Shown here piece by piece: positions 8,377-16,789 of a DNA stretch of 55,861 nucleotides. The stretch is from NCBI GenBank assembly GCA_964520045.1, contig CAZFMJ010000010.1, forward strand, positions 1 through 55,861, written 5' to 3'. A model generated the notes under the pieces. It was given only the letters and a program-made list of their open reading frames with translations, searched no databases and was not told the DNA's origin. How positions within the stretch are numbered: the first letter of the stretch is position 1; the number at the start of each line of letters is the position of its first letter. The translations under genes were made by a program, and so were the position numbers. Origin of the DNA: CAZFMJ01 sp964520045. GTDB taxonomy: Bacteria; Elusimicrobiota; Elusimicrobia; Elusimicrobiales; CAZFMJ01.

Positions 8377-9300
8377 ATGAAAAAGAATACAAGTTTCGTG
8401 GCGATGTTTTTATTGCTGTTCTGCGCGGCATTCGGCTTCGCTCAGGAATCAAAAACCGGAAAAATGGAAAAAGAGCTGGCGGATATACGCGCGGCCATCA
8501 AACAAAAAGGCGCGCGGTGGGTGGCCGGCGAAACATCTCTTTCCAGACTGCCGTTAAATGAATTAAAAATGCTTATGGGAACCATTTTGGAACCGGCAAG
8601 AGCTCCGTTTATAGACGCCGCAAAACTTCCGGCTTCTCCGGCAAAGCTGGACTGGAGAGACAACGGCGGAAATTACGTAACATCAGTAAAGAACCAGGGA
8701 AAATGCGGGTCATGCTGGGCGTTCGCGATGACGGGAGCCCTTGAGTCATACCATCTTTTGATAACGAGCGCTCCGGGCGCGGACTTGGATTTGTCGGAGC
8801 AGATTTTTCTTTCATGCAGCTGGACCGGCTCCTGCTCGGGAGGAAGTCTTTGGGCGTATTTTCTTCAGGATACCGGCCTGCCGCCGGAAACCTATTACCC
8901 CTACACGGCCACGGACGGCGATTGCTCGAACGCCGCGCCGGATTGGAAAAAGGCGGCCTTAAAAATAGTTTCATGGAATTCTGTCTCTCAAAACCTTTCG
9001 TCTATAAAATCCGCGCTGGCCGCCTACGGACCCCTGCCTACCGCCATGATGGTGTATGAAGATTTTAAAAACTACAAGTCGGGCGTTTATTCCTATACCA
9101 CCGGCAAAAAACTTGGGGGGCACGCCATTCTGCTGGTCGGGTATAACGACGAGGAAAAATATTTCATACTAAAAAACAGCTGGGGACCGGATTGGGGCGA
9201 AAACGGCTATTTCAAGATCGCTTACTCGGAGATCAGCAGCGTGGTTGACTTCGGCATATCCACCATAGTTTATAAGCCTGAAAATCCGAGAGGTTTATAA
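8377..9300 (+). CDS. Secreted papain-family (C1A) cysteine protease
   Basis: The 307-residue protein has a signal peptide (1-22, ending GFA), a short propeptide-like region (to about 85) and a C1A catalytic domain. The oxyanion Gln107 and catalytic Cys113 are in NQGKCGSCWAF, the catalytic His249 in GGHAILLVGY, and Asn267 in LKNSWGPDWGENGYF. All active-site residues are present, so it should be an active endopeptidase, exported to the periplasm or beyond. The propeptide is much shorter than in eukaryotic cathepsins. An AT-rich region with GATAAT lies about 50 nt upstream. It is divergent from the hydrolase gene to the left. Confidence 0.92.
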   Translation: MKKNTSFVAMFLLLFCAAFGFAQESKTGKMEKELADIRAAIKQKGARWVAGETSLSRLPLNELKMLMGTILEPARAPFIDAAKLPASPAKLDWRDNGGNYVTSVKNQGKCGSCWAFAMTGALESYHLLITSAPGADLDLSEQIFLSCSWTGSCSGGSLWAYFLQDTGLPPETYYPYTATDGDCSNAAPDWKKAALKIVSWNSVSQNLSSIKSALAAYGPLPTAMMVYEDFKNYKSGVYSYTTGKKLGGHAILLVGYNDEEKYFILKNSWGPDWGENGYFKIAYSEISSVVDFGISTIVYKPENPRGL

Positions 9301-9307
9301 CTACTTA

Positions 9308-9356
9308 CCGCAGAGGCACGGAGAACACGGAGTTACACAGAGATTAACCTCCGTGT
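9308..9356. repeat. Degenerate about 9-nt-period repeat (CGCAGAG/CACGGAG family), copy 1
   Basis: Successive CRGAG cores (CGCAGAGG, CACGGAG, CACGGAG, CACAGAG) recur every 8-10 nt. The inverse motif CTCCGTGT follows at 9349-9356 and pairs perfectly with ACACGGAG at 9325-9332. The block lies between the protease gene and the aminotransferase gene. Confidence 0.6.
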
Positions 9357-9415
9357 AAAACATGAGTGTTTCTTTAAATAGAACGACAGCGAGAGATAAA
9401 GCTGTTTTACTTTTA

Positions 9416-9438
9416 CCGTTTACCATCTACCGTCTACC
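9416..9438. repeat. Heptanucleotide-period repeat (CCRTCTA family), copy 1
   Basis: Three in-phase 7-nt units (CCGTTTA, CCATCTA, CCGTCTA) lie just before the aminotransferase start. They match heptad arrays elsewhere in the window, at 23630, 23716, 23824 and 39798 among others. Confidence 0.65.
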
Positions 9439-9449
9439 TAGAACATTAT

Positions 9450-10880
9450 ATGATTAAACTTACGGATATAAACTCAAAACTGATTAAGGCGCATTATGCC
9501 GTCAGAGGAAAAATAGTTATGCGGGCGCAGGATTTGGAAGCGCAGGGCAAAAAAGTGGTTTACTGCAATATCGGCAACCCGCAGGCGCTGAAGCAAAAGC
9601 CTCTCACTTTCATAAGGCAGATTCTGAGCCTGCTTGAGTATCCGGCGATAATGGAAACCCCTGAATCCTTAAAAATTTTTCCGGCCGATGTTATAAAACG
9701 CGCAAAAATGATACTCGAGGAAAATCCCAGCGGCACGGGGGCATATACCCAAAGCGTGGGGATTCCCTTCATACGCAGGGCAATAGCTGAGTTTATACAT
9801 AAGCGGGACGGCATTCCGGCGGACATGAACAGAATAATTCTGACCGACGGAGCAAGCAAGGGCGTTCAGGCTGTGTTCACACTGCTTACAAACAAGGAAA
9901 ACGACGGGTATATGATACCGATACCGCAGTACCCCCTTTACAGCGCCACTATAGAGTTATACGGAGCAAAGCAGATTAATTATTTTCTGGATGAAGAAAA
10001 TAATTGGCAGCTTAACGGGAAAGAGCTGGATGAAAGTTTCAGCTCCGCGGTAAAAAACGGAATTAACCCTGTTGCTATTGTTGTTATAAATCCGGGCAAT
10101 CCCACGGGAGCTGTGCTTTCAGGGGCAAATATTGAGATGATTATCCGTTTCGCCCGGAAAAATAAGCTTGCTATTATAGCGGACGAGGTATATCAGGAAA
10201 ACGTTTATGACCGGAGCTTAAAATTTTATTCATTTGCGAAAATCATGCATGAAATGGCCGAAAAAGACGTGCCTCTTTTCAGTTTTCATTCCGTTTCCAA
10301 GGGGTTTCTCGGAGAATGCGGGCACAGGGGCGGATATCTTGAAGCTAGAAACATCCCGGAAGAAGTTTACGCTGAAATGGTAAAACTGCAATCAATAAGC
10401 CTGTGCGCGAATGTAGACGGCCAGATCGTCGCCTATCTTATGGCGGCTCCGCCCGAAAAGGGCGATGAAAGCTATGAACTTTATATAAAAGAACGCGATG
10501 CCATTCTGGAAGACCTTAAGCAGAAGGCTGAAATACTCGGCAAAGGACTCGGCGGAATTGAAGGCATAAAAACTTCCATTCCTCAGGGCGCGATGTACGC
10601 TTTTGTAAAATTTGAGCTGCCGCATCCGAAAGGAATCGACCTGAAGAAAATGACGGCCGAAGAGAGAACCGGATATGACGCCCAAAGGGACTGCGAATAC
10701 TGCATGAAACTGCTGGAAGAAACCGGAATTTGCGTAGTGCCCGGTTCCGGCTTCGGGCAAATGCCCGGAACGCTTCATTTCCGAACGACTTTCCTGCCTC
10801 CGAAAAACGATATTCTGGCCCTTGTGGAAAAGATAAAGCAGTTTCACGCCTCCTATACCGCCAAACTCAAAACTTCCTAA
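9450..10880 (+). CDS. PLP-dependent aminotransferase, eukaryote-like alanine aminotransferase type
   Basis: The 476-residue class I/II aminotransferase carries the PLP lysine Lys284 in SVSKGFLGECGHRGG, a signature shared with eukaryotic alanine aminotransferases (SKG-GECG-RGG). Further PLP contacts are Asp245 in IIADEVYQENVY and Asn217 in NPGNPTG, with GASKGVQ contacting the phosphate. The likely reaction is alanine plus 2-oxoglutarate to pyruvate plus glutamate in the cytoplasm. Length agrees with the ALT group rather than the shorter AspC group. There is no clear Shine-Dalgarno before the ATG. The gene ends 4 nt inside the convergent neighbouring frame. Substrate specificity is inferred from family resemblance. 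Confidence 0.88.
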   Translation: MIKLTDINSKLIKAHYAVRGKIVMRAQDLEAQGKKVVYCNIGNPQALKQKPLTFIRQILSLLEYPAIMETPESLKIFPADVIKRAKMILEENPSGTGAYTQSVGIPFIRRAIAEFIHKRDGIPADMNRIILTDGASKGVQAVFTLLTNKENDGYMIPIPQYPLYSATIELYGAKQINYFLDEENNWQLNGKELDESFSSAVKNGINPVAIVVINPGNPTGAVLSGANIEMIIRFARKNKLAIIADEVYQENVYDRSLKFYSFAKIMHEMAEKDVPLFSFHSVSKGFLGECGHRGGYLEARNIPEEVYAEMVKLQSISLCANVDGQIVAYLMAAPPEKGDESYELYIKERDAILEDLKQKAEILGKGLGGIEGIKTSIPQGAMYAFVKFELPHPKGIDLKKMTAEERTGYDAQRDCEYCMKLLEETGICVVPGSGFGQMPGTLHFRTTFLPPKNDILALVEKIKQFHASYTAKLKTS

Positions 10881-11875
10881 TCCAAATTCCGTCCCGAGGC
10901 TCTACCGGAGCCGAAACGCCAAAAAACTTCGGTTTTGAGATATCTTGCGTCAGGCAGTCCCGCCGCGGCTGCGTCGTCCGAAAACGCGGAGGCTGTCTCA
11001 AAAAATTCCCGTTCATATTCTTTTCCCGCCGACAGCGCAAGGCGCAGCTGATACGGCAGGGGGATTTCAAATCCCGCATATACCCGCCTTCTCTCAAATG
11101 TAAGACGGCAGGCATTATCCTGCCGGTCCGAGCGAAGCCATGTCTGTCCTCCGCGTTCAAATCCGGCGTGAATGCGCGCCGACCCCCGCAGTCTTCTGCC
11201 TATCTCCAGCGTCGAACGCCTGTGGCCGAAAAGCGACAACCTCATATCCCAGAACTGCGCGGGGAAATAATAAACAGCCACGAACGGAAAACCCGCGATT
11301 CCCCACAATTTACCTGACTCCGACCGGAACAGATAGCAGACGCCCGGCAGAGGCGCGCCGTTTAGAAAATAGCGATTATTTGAATAATTCAGAAAAAACA
11401 GCCATGCATTGCGTTCGCCGGAAGGGATCCGGTAATCTGCGGTGATTTGGATTACGGTTTCATGAATGCTGTGAAAAGGACGGTCGCTGTCCGACCCCGC
11501 GCCTAAGGCTATCCCGTAACTGCGGCCGGCGCCCAGCGCGCGCTTGTATTGCGTTTGTCCCTTTAACGACCACAGCGACTTTGGGACAACCAGTCCGGTT
11601 TGGGGAATTAATACGGGAGAATTGATATTAAAATGGCCTATGCTCTCGTTTATGGACCAGCTACTGTTTGCGGCAGTAGAAACGATTATGCGTCCGTACT
11701 GGTTGTGGTCGGTAATAGCGGAAGCTCCGCCGGTTGTTTCCAATTTATACCGCAGAGAACCGCCTGCGGATAAATTGGGATCGCCGAAGTATCCGGCGGA
11801 CCATTCCTGCCCGAATCCGCATGCTATACAGGAGCATATGATTCCGGCAGATATAAAACAGCGCAGCATATGCAT
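10877..11875 (-). CDS. Predicted outer-membrane beta-barrel protein, unknown function
   Basis: The 332-residue protein has a signal peptide (about 1-22, ending GFG) and many alternating hydrophobic/polar segments ending in aromatic residues (for example NAWLFFLNYSNNRYFLNGAPLPGVCYLF and the final TEVFWRFG, read in pieces). This pattern fits a beta-barrel. The SNNRYFLNGAPLPG stretch recalls the DUF6268-type outer-membrane proteins, which I recall but could not check. It is convergent with the aminotransferase gene (4-nt overlap) and lies 28 nt downstream of the cyclase gene, so it may share the cyclase transcript. Confidence 0.55.
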   Translation of the reverse strand: MHMLRCFISAGIICSCIACGFGQEWSAGYFGDPNLSAGGSLRYKLETTGGASAITDHNQYGRIIVSTAANSSWSINESIGHFNINSPVLIPQTGLVVPKSLWSLKGQTQYKRALGAGRSYGIALGAGSDSDRPFHSIHETVIQITADYRIPSGERNAWLFFLNYSNNRYFLNGAPLPGVCYLFRSESGKLWGIAGFPFVAVYYFPAQFWDMRLSLFGHRRSTLEIGRRLRGSARIHAGFERGGQTWLRSDRQDNACRLTFERRRVYAGFEIPLPYQLRLALSAGKEYEREFFETASAFSDDAAAAGLPDARYLKTEVFWRFGSGRASGRNLD

Positions 11876-11903
11876 AGTTTTCCGGGATTATTCGCAGAGG
11901 ATT

Positions 11904-12917
11904 TTAGTTTTCAATATTACAGAGGCGGGAGGATGCCATGCGGCTGGAGGCGCGCCGTTCGGCAAGATGCGCTATCCAAAGCGACTTCAGGTCCTTATCA
12001 TCTATTCCCTTCAGGGGCTGTACCCGGCTGTTAAGAGGCCTCGTGATTATTCCCGAAGTTTCGGAATCGGCGCGGACAAGAATATCCCTTGCATGTTCAT
12101 TGCAGATTATTTTTACCTCAGACATTACGGCCAAAAGCCGCGCCGCCAGATTTATGGTGTAGCCGAAATAATCGGCTTTGCGCAGATTTTTATCGGTTTT
12201 ATCCTCAAATTCCATTTTCCACACCTGCCCCGAGGCAATTCTGATGCGGAAACTGCGGGGATGCGGAGAGGGGGAGTTTTTTATTATTTTTTCAACGGAT
12301 TCAAGAAGCTTATAGCTTTGATAAAAGAATCTTTTGGTTTCCTCGTTTTCGCGCGAGGACTTTTTGCTTAATTCATGCACAAACATCAATCCGTCGCCGA
12401 GGAGCTTCACGTAATATCCCGTCATCTGCTGAAATTTCATGAATTCCGCGAATATCTCGGCCATGAGGGTTTTAAAATCTTTTTCCGACAAAAGCGAACG
12501 GTTAGCCCATCTTGAAAATCCCACTATATCCCCGAATGCCGCAAGCACCCTGCAGCGCTCCGCTTCCACGTTATAATTACAGTCTTTGAGAAATTCTATA
12601 TCCACGGGCACAAGCCACGGCGACACGGAAACCATGGTGTTTACATTCCATGCGGACCCGCATTTAGGACAGGCCAGATCAAACGAGTTTATTACCAGCG
12701 AAATATCGGCGTTTGTTAAAACGGTTTCTTCCGGCAAAGCGCATTCTTTTACGGCTTCGGCAACGGAATCGGACAGCGGCCATGGGGTGATTTGCGCATG
12801 ATTTGTTTTGTCCGCCGTTCTGCAGTTTTCGCATGCCCGGCATCTGCCGTAAATATAATCTTTTATAAGGCCGGATTTGGTCTTCAGTAAATGCATCCGT
12901 TCAATATTGATTATCAT
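11904..12917 (-). CDS. Class III adenylate/guanylate cyclase-like protein with N-terminal Cys motifs
   Basis: The 337-residue soluble protein has a C-terminal class III cyclase domain. FGDIVGFSRW supplies the first metal Asp, YVKLLGDGLMFV the hairpin with the second Asp, and DYFGYTINLAARL the Asn and Arg region that contacts the transition state. The N-terminal third contains CRACENC and CPKCGSAW about 65 residues apart, which could form a zinc site. No receiver, GAF or membrane domain is visible, so the signal could be metal or redox. It is divergent from bcsG across a 220-nt spacer. Cellulose synthesis normally responds to cyclic di-GMP rather than cAMP, so a functional link is only a possibility. 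Confidence 0.8.
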   Translation of the reverse strand: MIINIERMHLLKTKSGLIKDYIYGRCRACENCRTADKTNHAQITPWPLSDSVAEAVKECALPEETVLTNADISLVINSFDLACPKCGSAWNVNTMVSVSPWLVPVDIEFLKDCNYNVEAERCRVLAAFGDIVGFSRWANRSLLSEKDFKTLMAEIFAEFMKFQQMTGYYVKLLGDGLMFVHELSKKSSRENEETKRFFYQSYKLLESVEKIIKNSPSPHPRSFRIRIASGQVWKMEFEDKTDKNLRKADYFGYTINLAARLLAVMSEVKIICNEHARDILVRADSETSGIITRPLNSRVQPLKGIDDKDLKSLWIAHLAERRASSRMASSRLCNIEN

Positions 12918-13030
12918 AAGAGCAGTTCTGCCTTAATGACGGGGATATCGGCCCAGCCCGTAAGACTGCGTTCTTGCCCGTATAAGCCGATACCCTCTGC
13001 TGTATTTTAGTAAATTTCTGTTTTTCATAG

Positions 13031-13072
13031 ATGGGTCTTAGAGTCCATTTGAAGATAGGTCTTAAGGCCCAT
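13031..13072. repeat. Two 18-nt quasi-palindromes (ATGGGTCTTA family) upstream of bcsG
   Basis: ATGGGTCTTAGAGTCCAT (13031-13048) and ATAGGTCTTAAGGCCCAT (13055-13072) are related imperfect palindromes 24 nt apart. Together they can also pair end to end: ATGGGTCTTA with TAAGGCCCAT, 10 bp including one G-U. Similar units occur at 19641, 19666 and 54055. Confidence 0.6.
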
Positions 13073-13117
13073 GAAATTTTAGGCCTGCCGGCCCCGCATA
13101 CAGTCTCCTATTTTAGA

Positions 13118-13123
13118 TATAAT
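13118..13123 (+). promoter_or_regulatory. Predicted -10 box of bcsG
   Basis: TATAAT lies 14 nt before the bcsG ATG. No convincing -35 hexamer and no Shine-Dalgarno are visible, so the 5' leader would be only about 8 nt. Confidence 0.4.
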
Positions 13124-13137
13124 AATCAGAGCTTGTT

Positions 13138-14709
13138 ATGACGCTCTGGCATTTTTATTTTTTCGCAAAATTTTATCTGCATTTCAGTGGGCACATCCAC
13201 GCTGGCTTCTATTCCAATGCCCTGCTGCTGTTTTTTCTGCATGCGCCGCTTCCGCAGAAATGGCGGGACAATAAAATTTTGTCCCTGAGCAAATCAATTA
13301 TCCTTTGGACCGCCGCAATAACAATATTCTGGAACGAAACGTGGTTTCCGCCTCTTAAAACCATATTTAAAATTCTCACGGACCCCGCTGAAATGCCGTC
13401 GTGGGATTATGCATGGCGCTTTCTGCTTCAGAATACCAACCCATGGCTGATCCTTATTCTTGCCGGAGTATTCGCCCTTATCGCGGCCGTGGTCAGGAAA
13501 GGCATCCGGCTTACCCCTGTGATAATAGCATTGATGGCTGTTATGGTCGTTTTAAACCCTTCCGCTTTATCGCTCAATAAATCAAAAAAAATGCTGAATA
13601 ATTTTTACAGCGCGGAATCCAAGCGCGTCGTGAAATTTGAAAGGGGCCCGGAAGCGGGAACCGATTTCGACATTATAATCATACAGATCTGCTCTTTTTC
13701 ATGGGACGACATGCGCAGTCTGAAAGTCGACCCCTCGGATTTTTTTTCAAATTTCGATTATCTGTTTACGGCTTTTAACTCGGTATCCACTTACAGCAGT
13801 CCTACGGCCATCCGACTGCTCAGGGCAAACTGCGGCCAGACTTCGCATAAAAAACTTTTCGATGAAACTCCGGATGAATGTTATCTCACGGAAATGCTGA
13901 GAAAAAGCGGCTACAAAACTTTCACGATGTTAAATCATCCCGGAACCTACAGTCATTTTGCCCGGCAGATAGCGAAATACGGCAAAGCGGACCCTCCCAT
14001 GGATAATTCCGGCCTGCCGGTGACCACATTGAATTTCGACGGCACGCCGAACGTTGATGATCTTTCTGCTTTGAAAAGGTGGTGGGATGCGCGGCTCGCA
14101 TCCGGACACCGCAAAGCCGCGCTCTATTATGACACCGTAAGCCTTCATATGGGCAATCACCCTCCTCCCGCGGCGGACCGGTCAAATCCGTGGATAGAAG
14201 ACAGCAAAACCCGCTATAAAAAATTTCTGGCGAAGTTTATGGATGATATGAATAAATTCTTCGCCGTCGTGAGGGAATCAAATAGAAATGTAGCCGTGGT
14301 TTTTGTAAGCGAGCATGGAGCCGCCGTAAAAGGCAATAAAATGCAGGCTTCCGACCTCAGGGAAATTCCCCTGCCGCAGATAGTTACAGTTCCCGCAGGC
14401 ATCAAGCTTTTCGGCGCAAAGTATAACAACAGGCAGTTTAAACCGCTGATTATTTCAAAACCCGTCAGTTATCTGGCTCTTTCCTATATGCTGTCGCAGT
14501 TTATAAAACAGCCGCCCTTTGCCGCCGGCTCAGAGCTTTCCGAGTCAATCATAAACAACATACCCAAAAGCACGGCATTTTTGGCTGAAAATGAAAGCTG
14601 CCGCGTAATGAAGAATAATTTAGACTTTCTCTATTCCTCAAAAGACGGACCATGGATCGCTCTGCCCAAGGACGCCGTGGAAAATCCCCCGCCGGTCTTG
14701 AAATTTTAA
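13138..14709 (+). CDS. bcsG: Cellulose phosphoethanolamine transferase BcsG
   Basis: The 523-residue inner-membrane enzyme has four N-terminal membrane segments (to about 140) and a periplasmic alkaline-phosphatase-superfamily domain. It aligns by eye with E. coli BcsG throughout: FYFFAKFYLHFSGHIHAG at the start, QICSFSWDDM (Cys185), STYSSPTAIRLLRANCGQTS (nucleophile Ser220, the counterpart of E. coli Ser278), LHMGNH (His337) and SEHGAAVKG (Glu392, His393). BcsG transfers phosphoethanolamine from phospholipid to O6 of glucose in nascent cellulose. All zinc and nucleophile positions are kept, so it should be active. It is convergent with the bcsA operon. The accessory genes bcsE and bcsF of enterobacteria are absent. 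Confidence 0.9.
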   Translation: MTLWHFYFFAKFYLHFSGHIHAGFYSNALLLFFLHAPLPQKWRDNKILSLSKSIILWTAAITIFWNETWFPPLKTIFKILTDPAEMPSWDYAWRFLLQNTNPWLILILAGVFALIAAVVRKGIRLTPVIIALMAVMVVLNPSALSLNKSKKMLNNFYSAESKRVVKFERGPEAGTDFDIIIIQICSFSWDDMRSLKVDPSDFFSNFDYLFTAFNSVSTYSSPTAIRLLRANCGQTSHKKLFDETPDECYLTEMLRKSGYKTFTMLNHPGTYSHFARQIAKYGKADPPMDNSGLPVTTLNFDGTPNVDDLSALKRWWDARLASGHRKAALYYDTVSLHMGNHPPPAADRSNPWIEDSKTRYKKFLAKFMDDMNKFFAVVRESNRNVAVVFVSEHGAAVKGNKMQASDLREIPLPQIVTVPAGIKLFGAKYNNRQFKPLIISKPVSYLALSYMLSQFIKQPPFAAGSELSESIINNIPKSTAFLAENESCRVMKNNLDFLYSSKDGPWIALPKDAVENPPPVLKF

Positions 14710-14721
14710 GAATACAAAAGC

Positions 14722-14751
14722 AGCAGATAGCATATAGCAGATAGTAGATAG
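14722..14751. repeat. Heptanucleotide-period repeat (AGCAGAT variant)
   Basis: Four in-phase 7-nt units (AGCAGAT, AGCATAT, AGCAGAT, AGTAGAT) begin 12 nt after the bcsG stop. They belong to the same 7-nt-period class as the GGTAGAC arrays. Confidence 0.55.
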
Positions 14752-14898
14752 GGGGAAATGAGCGAAAAAATAACTCAATATAGTTTTCAGGTAGACGTCC
14801 CTTCACTACGTTTAAGGTTTGTTTGGGCGGCGACTTGTTTTCACCGCAGAACGATATCGGTTCTTTATATCCCCTCTTCCTTCAGCCTTTCCGTTAAT

Positions 14899-14930
14899 CC
14901 AGCAGTCTAGCTGTCCAGCGGTCCAGCCGT
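14899..14930. repeat. Octanucleotide-period repeat (CCAGCNGT), copy 1
   Basis: Four contiguous in-phase 8-nt units fit CYAGCNGT exactly, ending 6 nt before the 3' end of the GH10 gene. Together with the heptad array at 14722 they occupy much of the 226-nt spacer between convergent bcsG and the GH10 gene. Confidence 0.65.
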
Positions 14931-14935
14931 TTTCT

Positions 14936-16789
14936 TTACGGCAATCTTATCGTTATTTCGGTTCCATGTTTGGGAAGCTCTGCTTTTACCGTTATGCGGC
15001 GTTCGCCGAGAGCGGCCGTTATTTCGTATGTCCCCAAAAATCCCCGCGCCTCAAACCGGCCTTTTTTATCCGTTTTGGCGGAAATATCCGTATGCCACTG
15101 TCTGAAAACCAGATCTTCCCAGACTTGAGCGCAGGGTTTGGGCGACCAGTCTTTTCTGAAAAAAAGCTCCTCGGGATTTGAATGTATGCCTTCCCAAAAG
15201 CCCCATAGAATAATACCCTCGACCGATGGGTGGCTGAATGCCGCCGTCATAAAATCCCGCAGATAGCCGGCCTTCGCCTTGTCGTTCGGCGATTCTATGT
15301 CAAGTTCGGTGATAAGTATGGGTTTTTTGAATTCCGCAAAACGGTCGAGTGTTCCGATAATTTCTTCAGGGGGGGTAAAACCCTCGTTAAAATGAGCCTG
15401 TATGCCTATTCCGTCCAAGGGAACCCCGCCGTCTATAAAACTGCGGATGGTTTTTTCATATTCGTTCCGGCACCCGATAGAATCCCATCCTCCGTCGATT
15501 ATTCCGGTTTCGTTTATATAAAGGCCGGCTGACGGGTCGGCCAGCCTCGCTTCCTTAAACCATTCAGCCATGCTTTCCCTGCCCAGTATATCCATAAGGT
15601 CATGATTTGTATAGGGCTCGTTTAAAACATCCCAGTGCGCCAATTTGCCCCTGAAATGCCCCGCCTCTTCAGATATATGTTTTTGCACCGCCTGCCTGAG
15701 CAGTTCCGGAGAAGACGCCAGATTTTTCAGCGTCTCCGGAAGATGACGCCAGCTGGGCCATACCAGATTGTGCCCCCGCGCCATGACTCCGTTCGAATTG
15801 AGCCATTCCACTGTCTTCTGCCCCCATATTTTCCGCTTGCCTTCCCAATACGGCCATTTAAGATCATTTTCAATCGTGGCGGTATTAAAAAGGCGCAAAA
15901 CTGTTTTTTTATACCTCTCCTGATCCGATTTATTGTTCAGCTCGGCATGCATGAATTTTGAATTTACCGCGCTGCCGAACCTGAACGCATGATCAACAAG
16001 CCGGATATGCACCTCAGCCGACGGAACGGGATTGCCTTCGGAATCGGCTACCTTTACGCGCATCACCGCTTTGCGTATAAGATTTATCCGTTTGACGGCG
16101 CTTTTGCGCCATCCGGCGCAAGATTCTGAGCCCTCGTAGACAATGGGAGTAGTCTGCATTCCCTCAACCTTAGCCGCGCTTCCGCAGTTAAGCAGGGTAA
16201 GACCACCTATTTCAATCGTCTGGGGACCGTATCCGAGCCGCAATCTTACGGATGCTTCGCCTGCGCCGTAACTGCCGGCTGATTTAAAAGCCGCGTCCAC
16301 TTTTTGCCAGCGCCGGCCGGCCTGAACGGGATAAAGCAGTGATTTTTTATAATCTCCGCCGCTTTGCTCGAAAATGAACTGGGTTTTTGCCGTGGGAAAC
16401 CACCATCCCGCAGCCCTTACATAAAACCGTGCAAAGATCACATCTCCCTGCCTGATATTTTTTGCTATAGGAAAACTAAGCTGTATGCCGTAAGACCGCG
16501 TCTGCCGGCGTTTTGTATGCGCCCGCACAGCGGAGGAAAACGGCAGGCCGGATACCGGAACTATTTCGACTACGGCATCGTCATTTTTCCATGGAAATAT
16601 AGAATCCAGTTCCGGCGGAAAAGAGGAGAGCAGATTTTGTCCTTCAGGCAGGCGGGGGGGAGGCTCCGGCGGAAAAACCGGTTTAAGAATGCGGTAAAGA
16701 AAAAAAATAAAAACGGCGCATATAAAAAAAGCGGGCAGTAAAACGGATAACAAAAGAACCGGGATTTTTTTGTTCCGGACCGGACTCAT
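14936..16789 (-). CDS. Membrane-anchored GH10 glycoside hydrolase (xylanase/endoglucanase family)
   Basis: The 617-residue protein has one N-terminal membrane segment (about 9-32), a Pro-rich linker, a beta-sandwich carbohydrate-binding-like domain (about 70-200), a short Ig-like segment (240-270) and a GH10 catalytic barrel. Glu391 in WDVLNEP is the acid/base and Glu495 in ITELDIES the nucleophile; RGHNLVWPSW and GIQAHF are further GH10 landmarks. After the barrel comes a small beta-rich domain (about 565-617). GH10 enzymes cut beta-1,4-xylan, and some also cut beta-1,4-glucan. Here it overlaps the upstream cellulose-locus gene by 4 nt and may replace BcsZ, the GH8 endoglucanase of standard bcs operons (inference). 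Confidence 0.88.
   Translation of the reverse strand: MSPVRNKKIPVLLLSVLLPAFFICAVFIFFLYRILKPVFPPEPPPRLPEGQNLLSSFPPELDSIFPWKNDDAVVEIVPVSGLPFSSAVRAHTKRRQTRSYGIQLSFPIAKNIRQGDVIFARFYVRAAGWWFPTAKTQFIFEQSGGDYKKSLLYPVQAGRRWQKVDAAFKSAGSYGAGEASVRLRLGYGPQTIEIGGLTLLNCGSAAKVEGMQTTPIVYEGSESCAGWRKSAVKRINLIRKAVMRVKVADSEGNPVPSAEVHIRLVDHAFRFGSAVNSKFMHAELNNKSDQERYKKTVLRLFNTATIENDLKWPYWEGKRKIWGQKTVEWLNSNGVMARGHNLVWPSWRHLPETLKNLASSPELLRQAVQKHISEEAGHFRGKLAHWDVLNEPYTNHDLMDILGRESMAEWFKEARLADPSAGLYINETGIIDGGWDSIGCRNEYEKTIRSFIDGGVPLDGIGIQAHFNEGFTPPEEIIGTLDRFAEFKKPILITELDIESPNDKAKAGYLRDFMTAAFSHPSVEGIILWGFWEGIHSNPEELFFRKDWSPKPCAQVWEDLVFRQWHTDISAKTDKKGRFEARGFLGTYEITAALGERRITVKAELPKHGTEITIRLP

Noticed and set aside
13001..13014. 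Second Rrf2-type site (TTTACTAAAATACA on the minus strand) upstream of the cyclase gene
   Set aside because: Only the left half matches the 5294-5308 palindrome; the right arm is not complementary.
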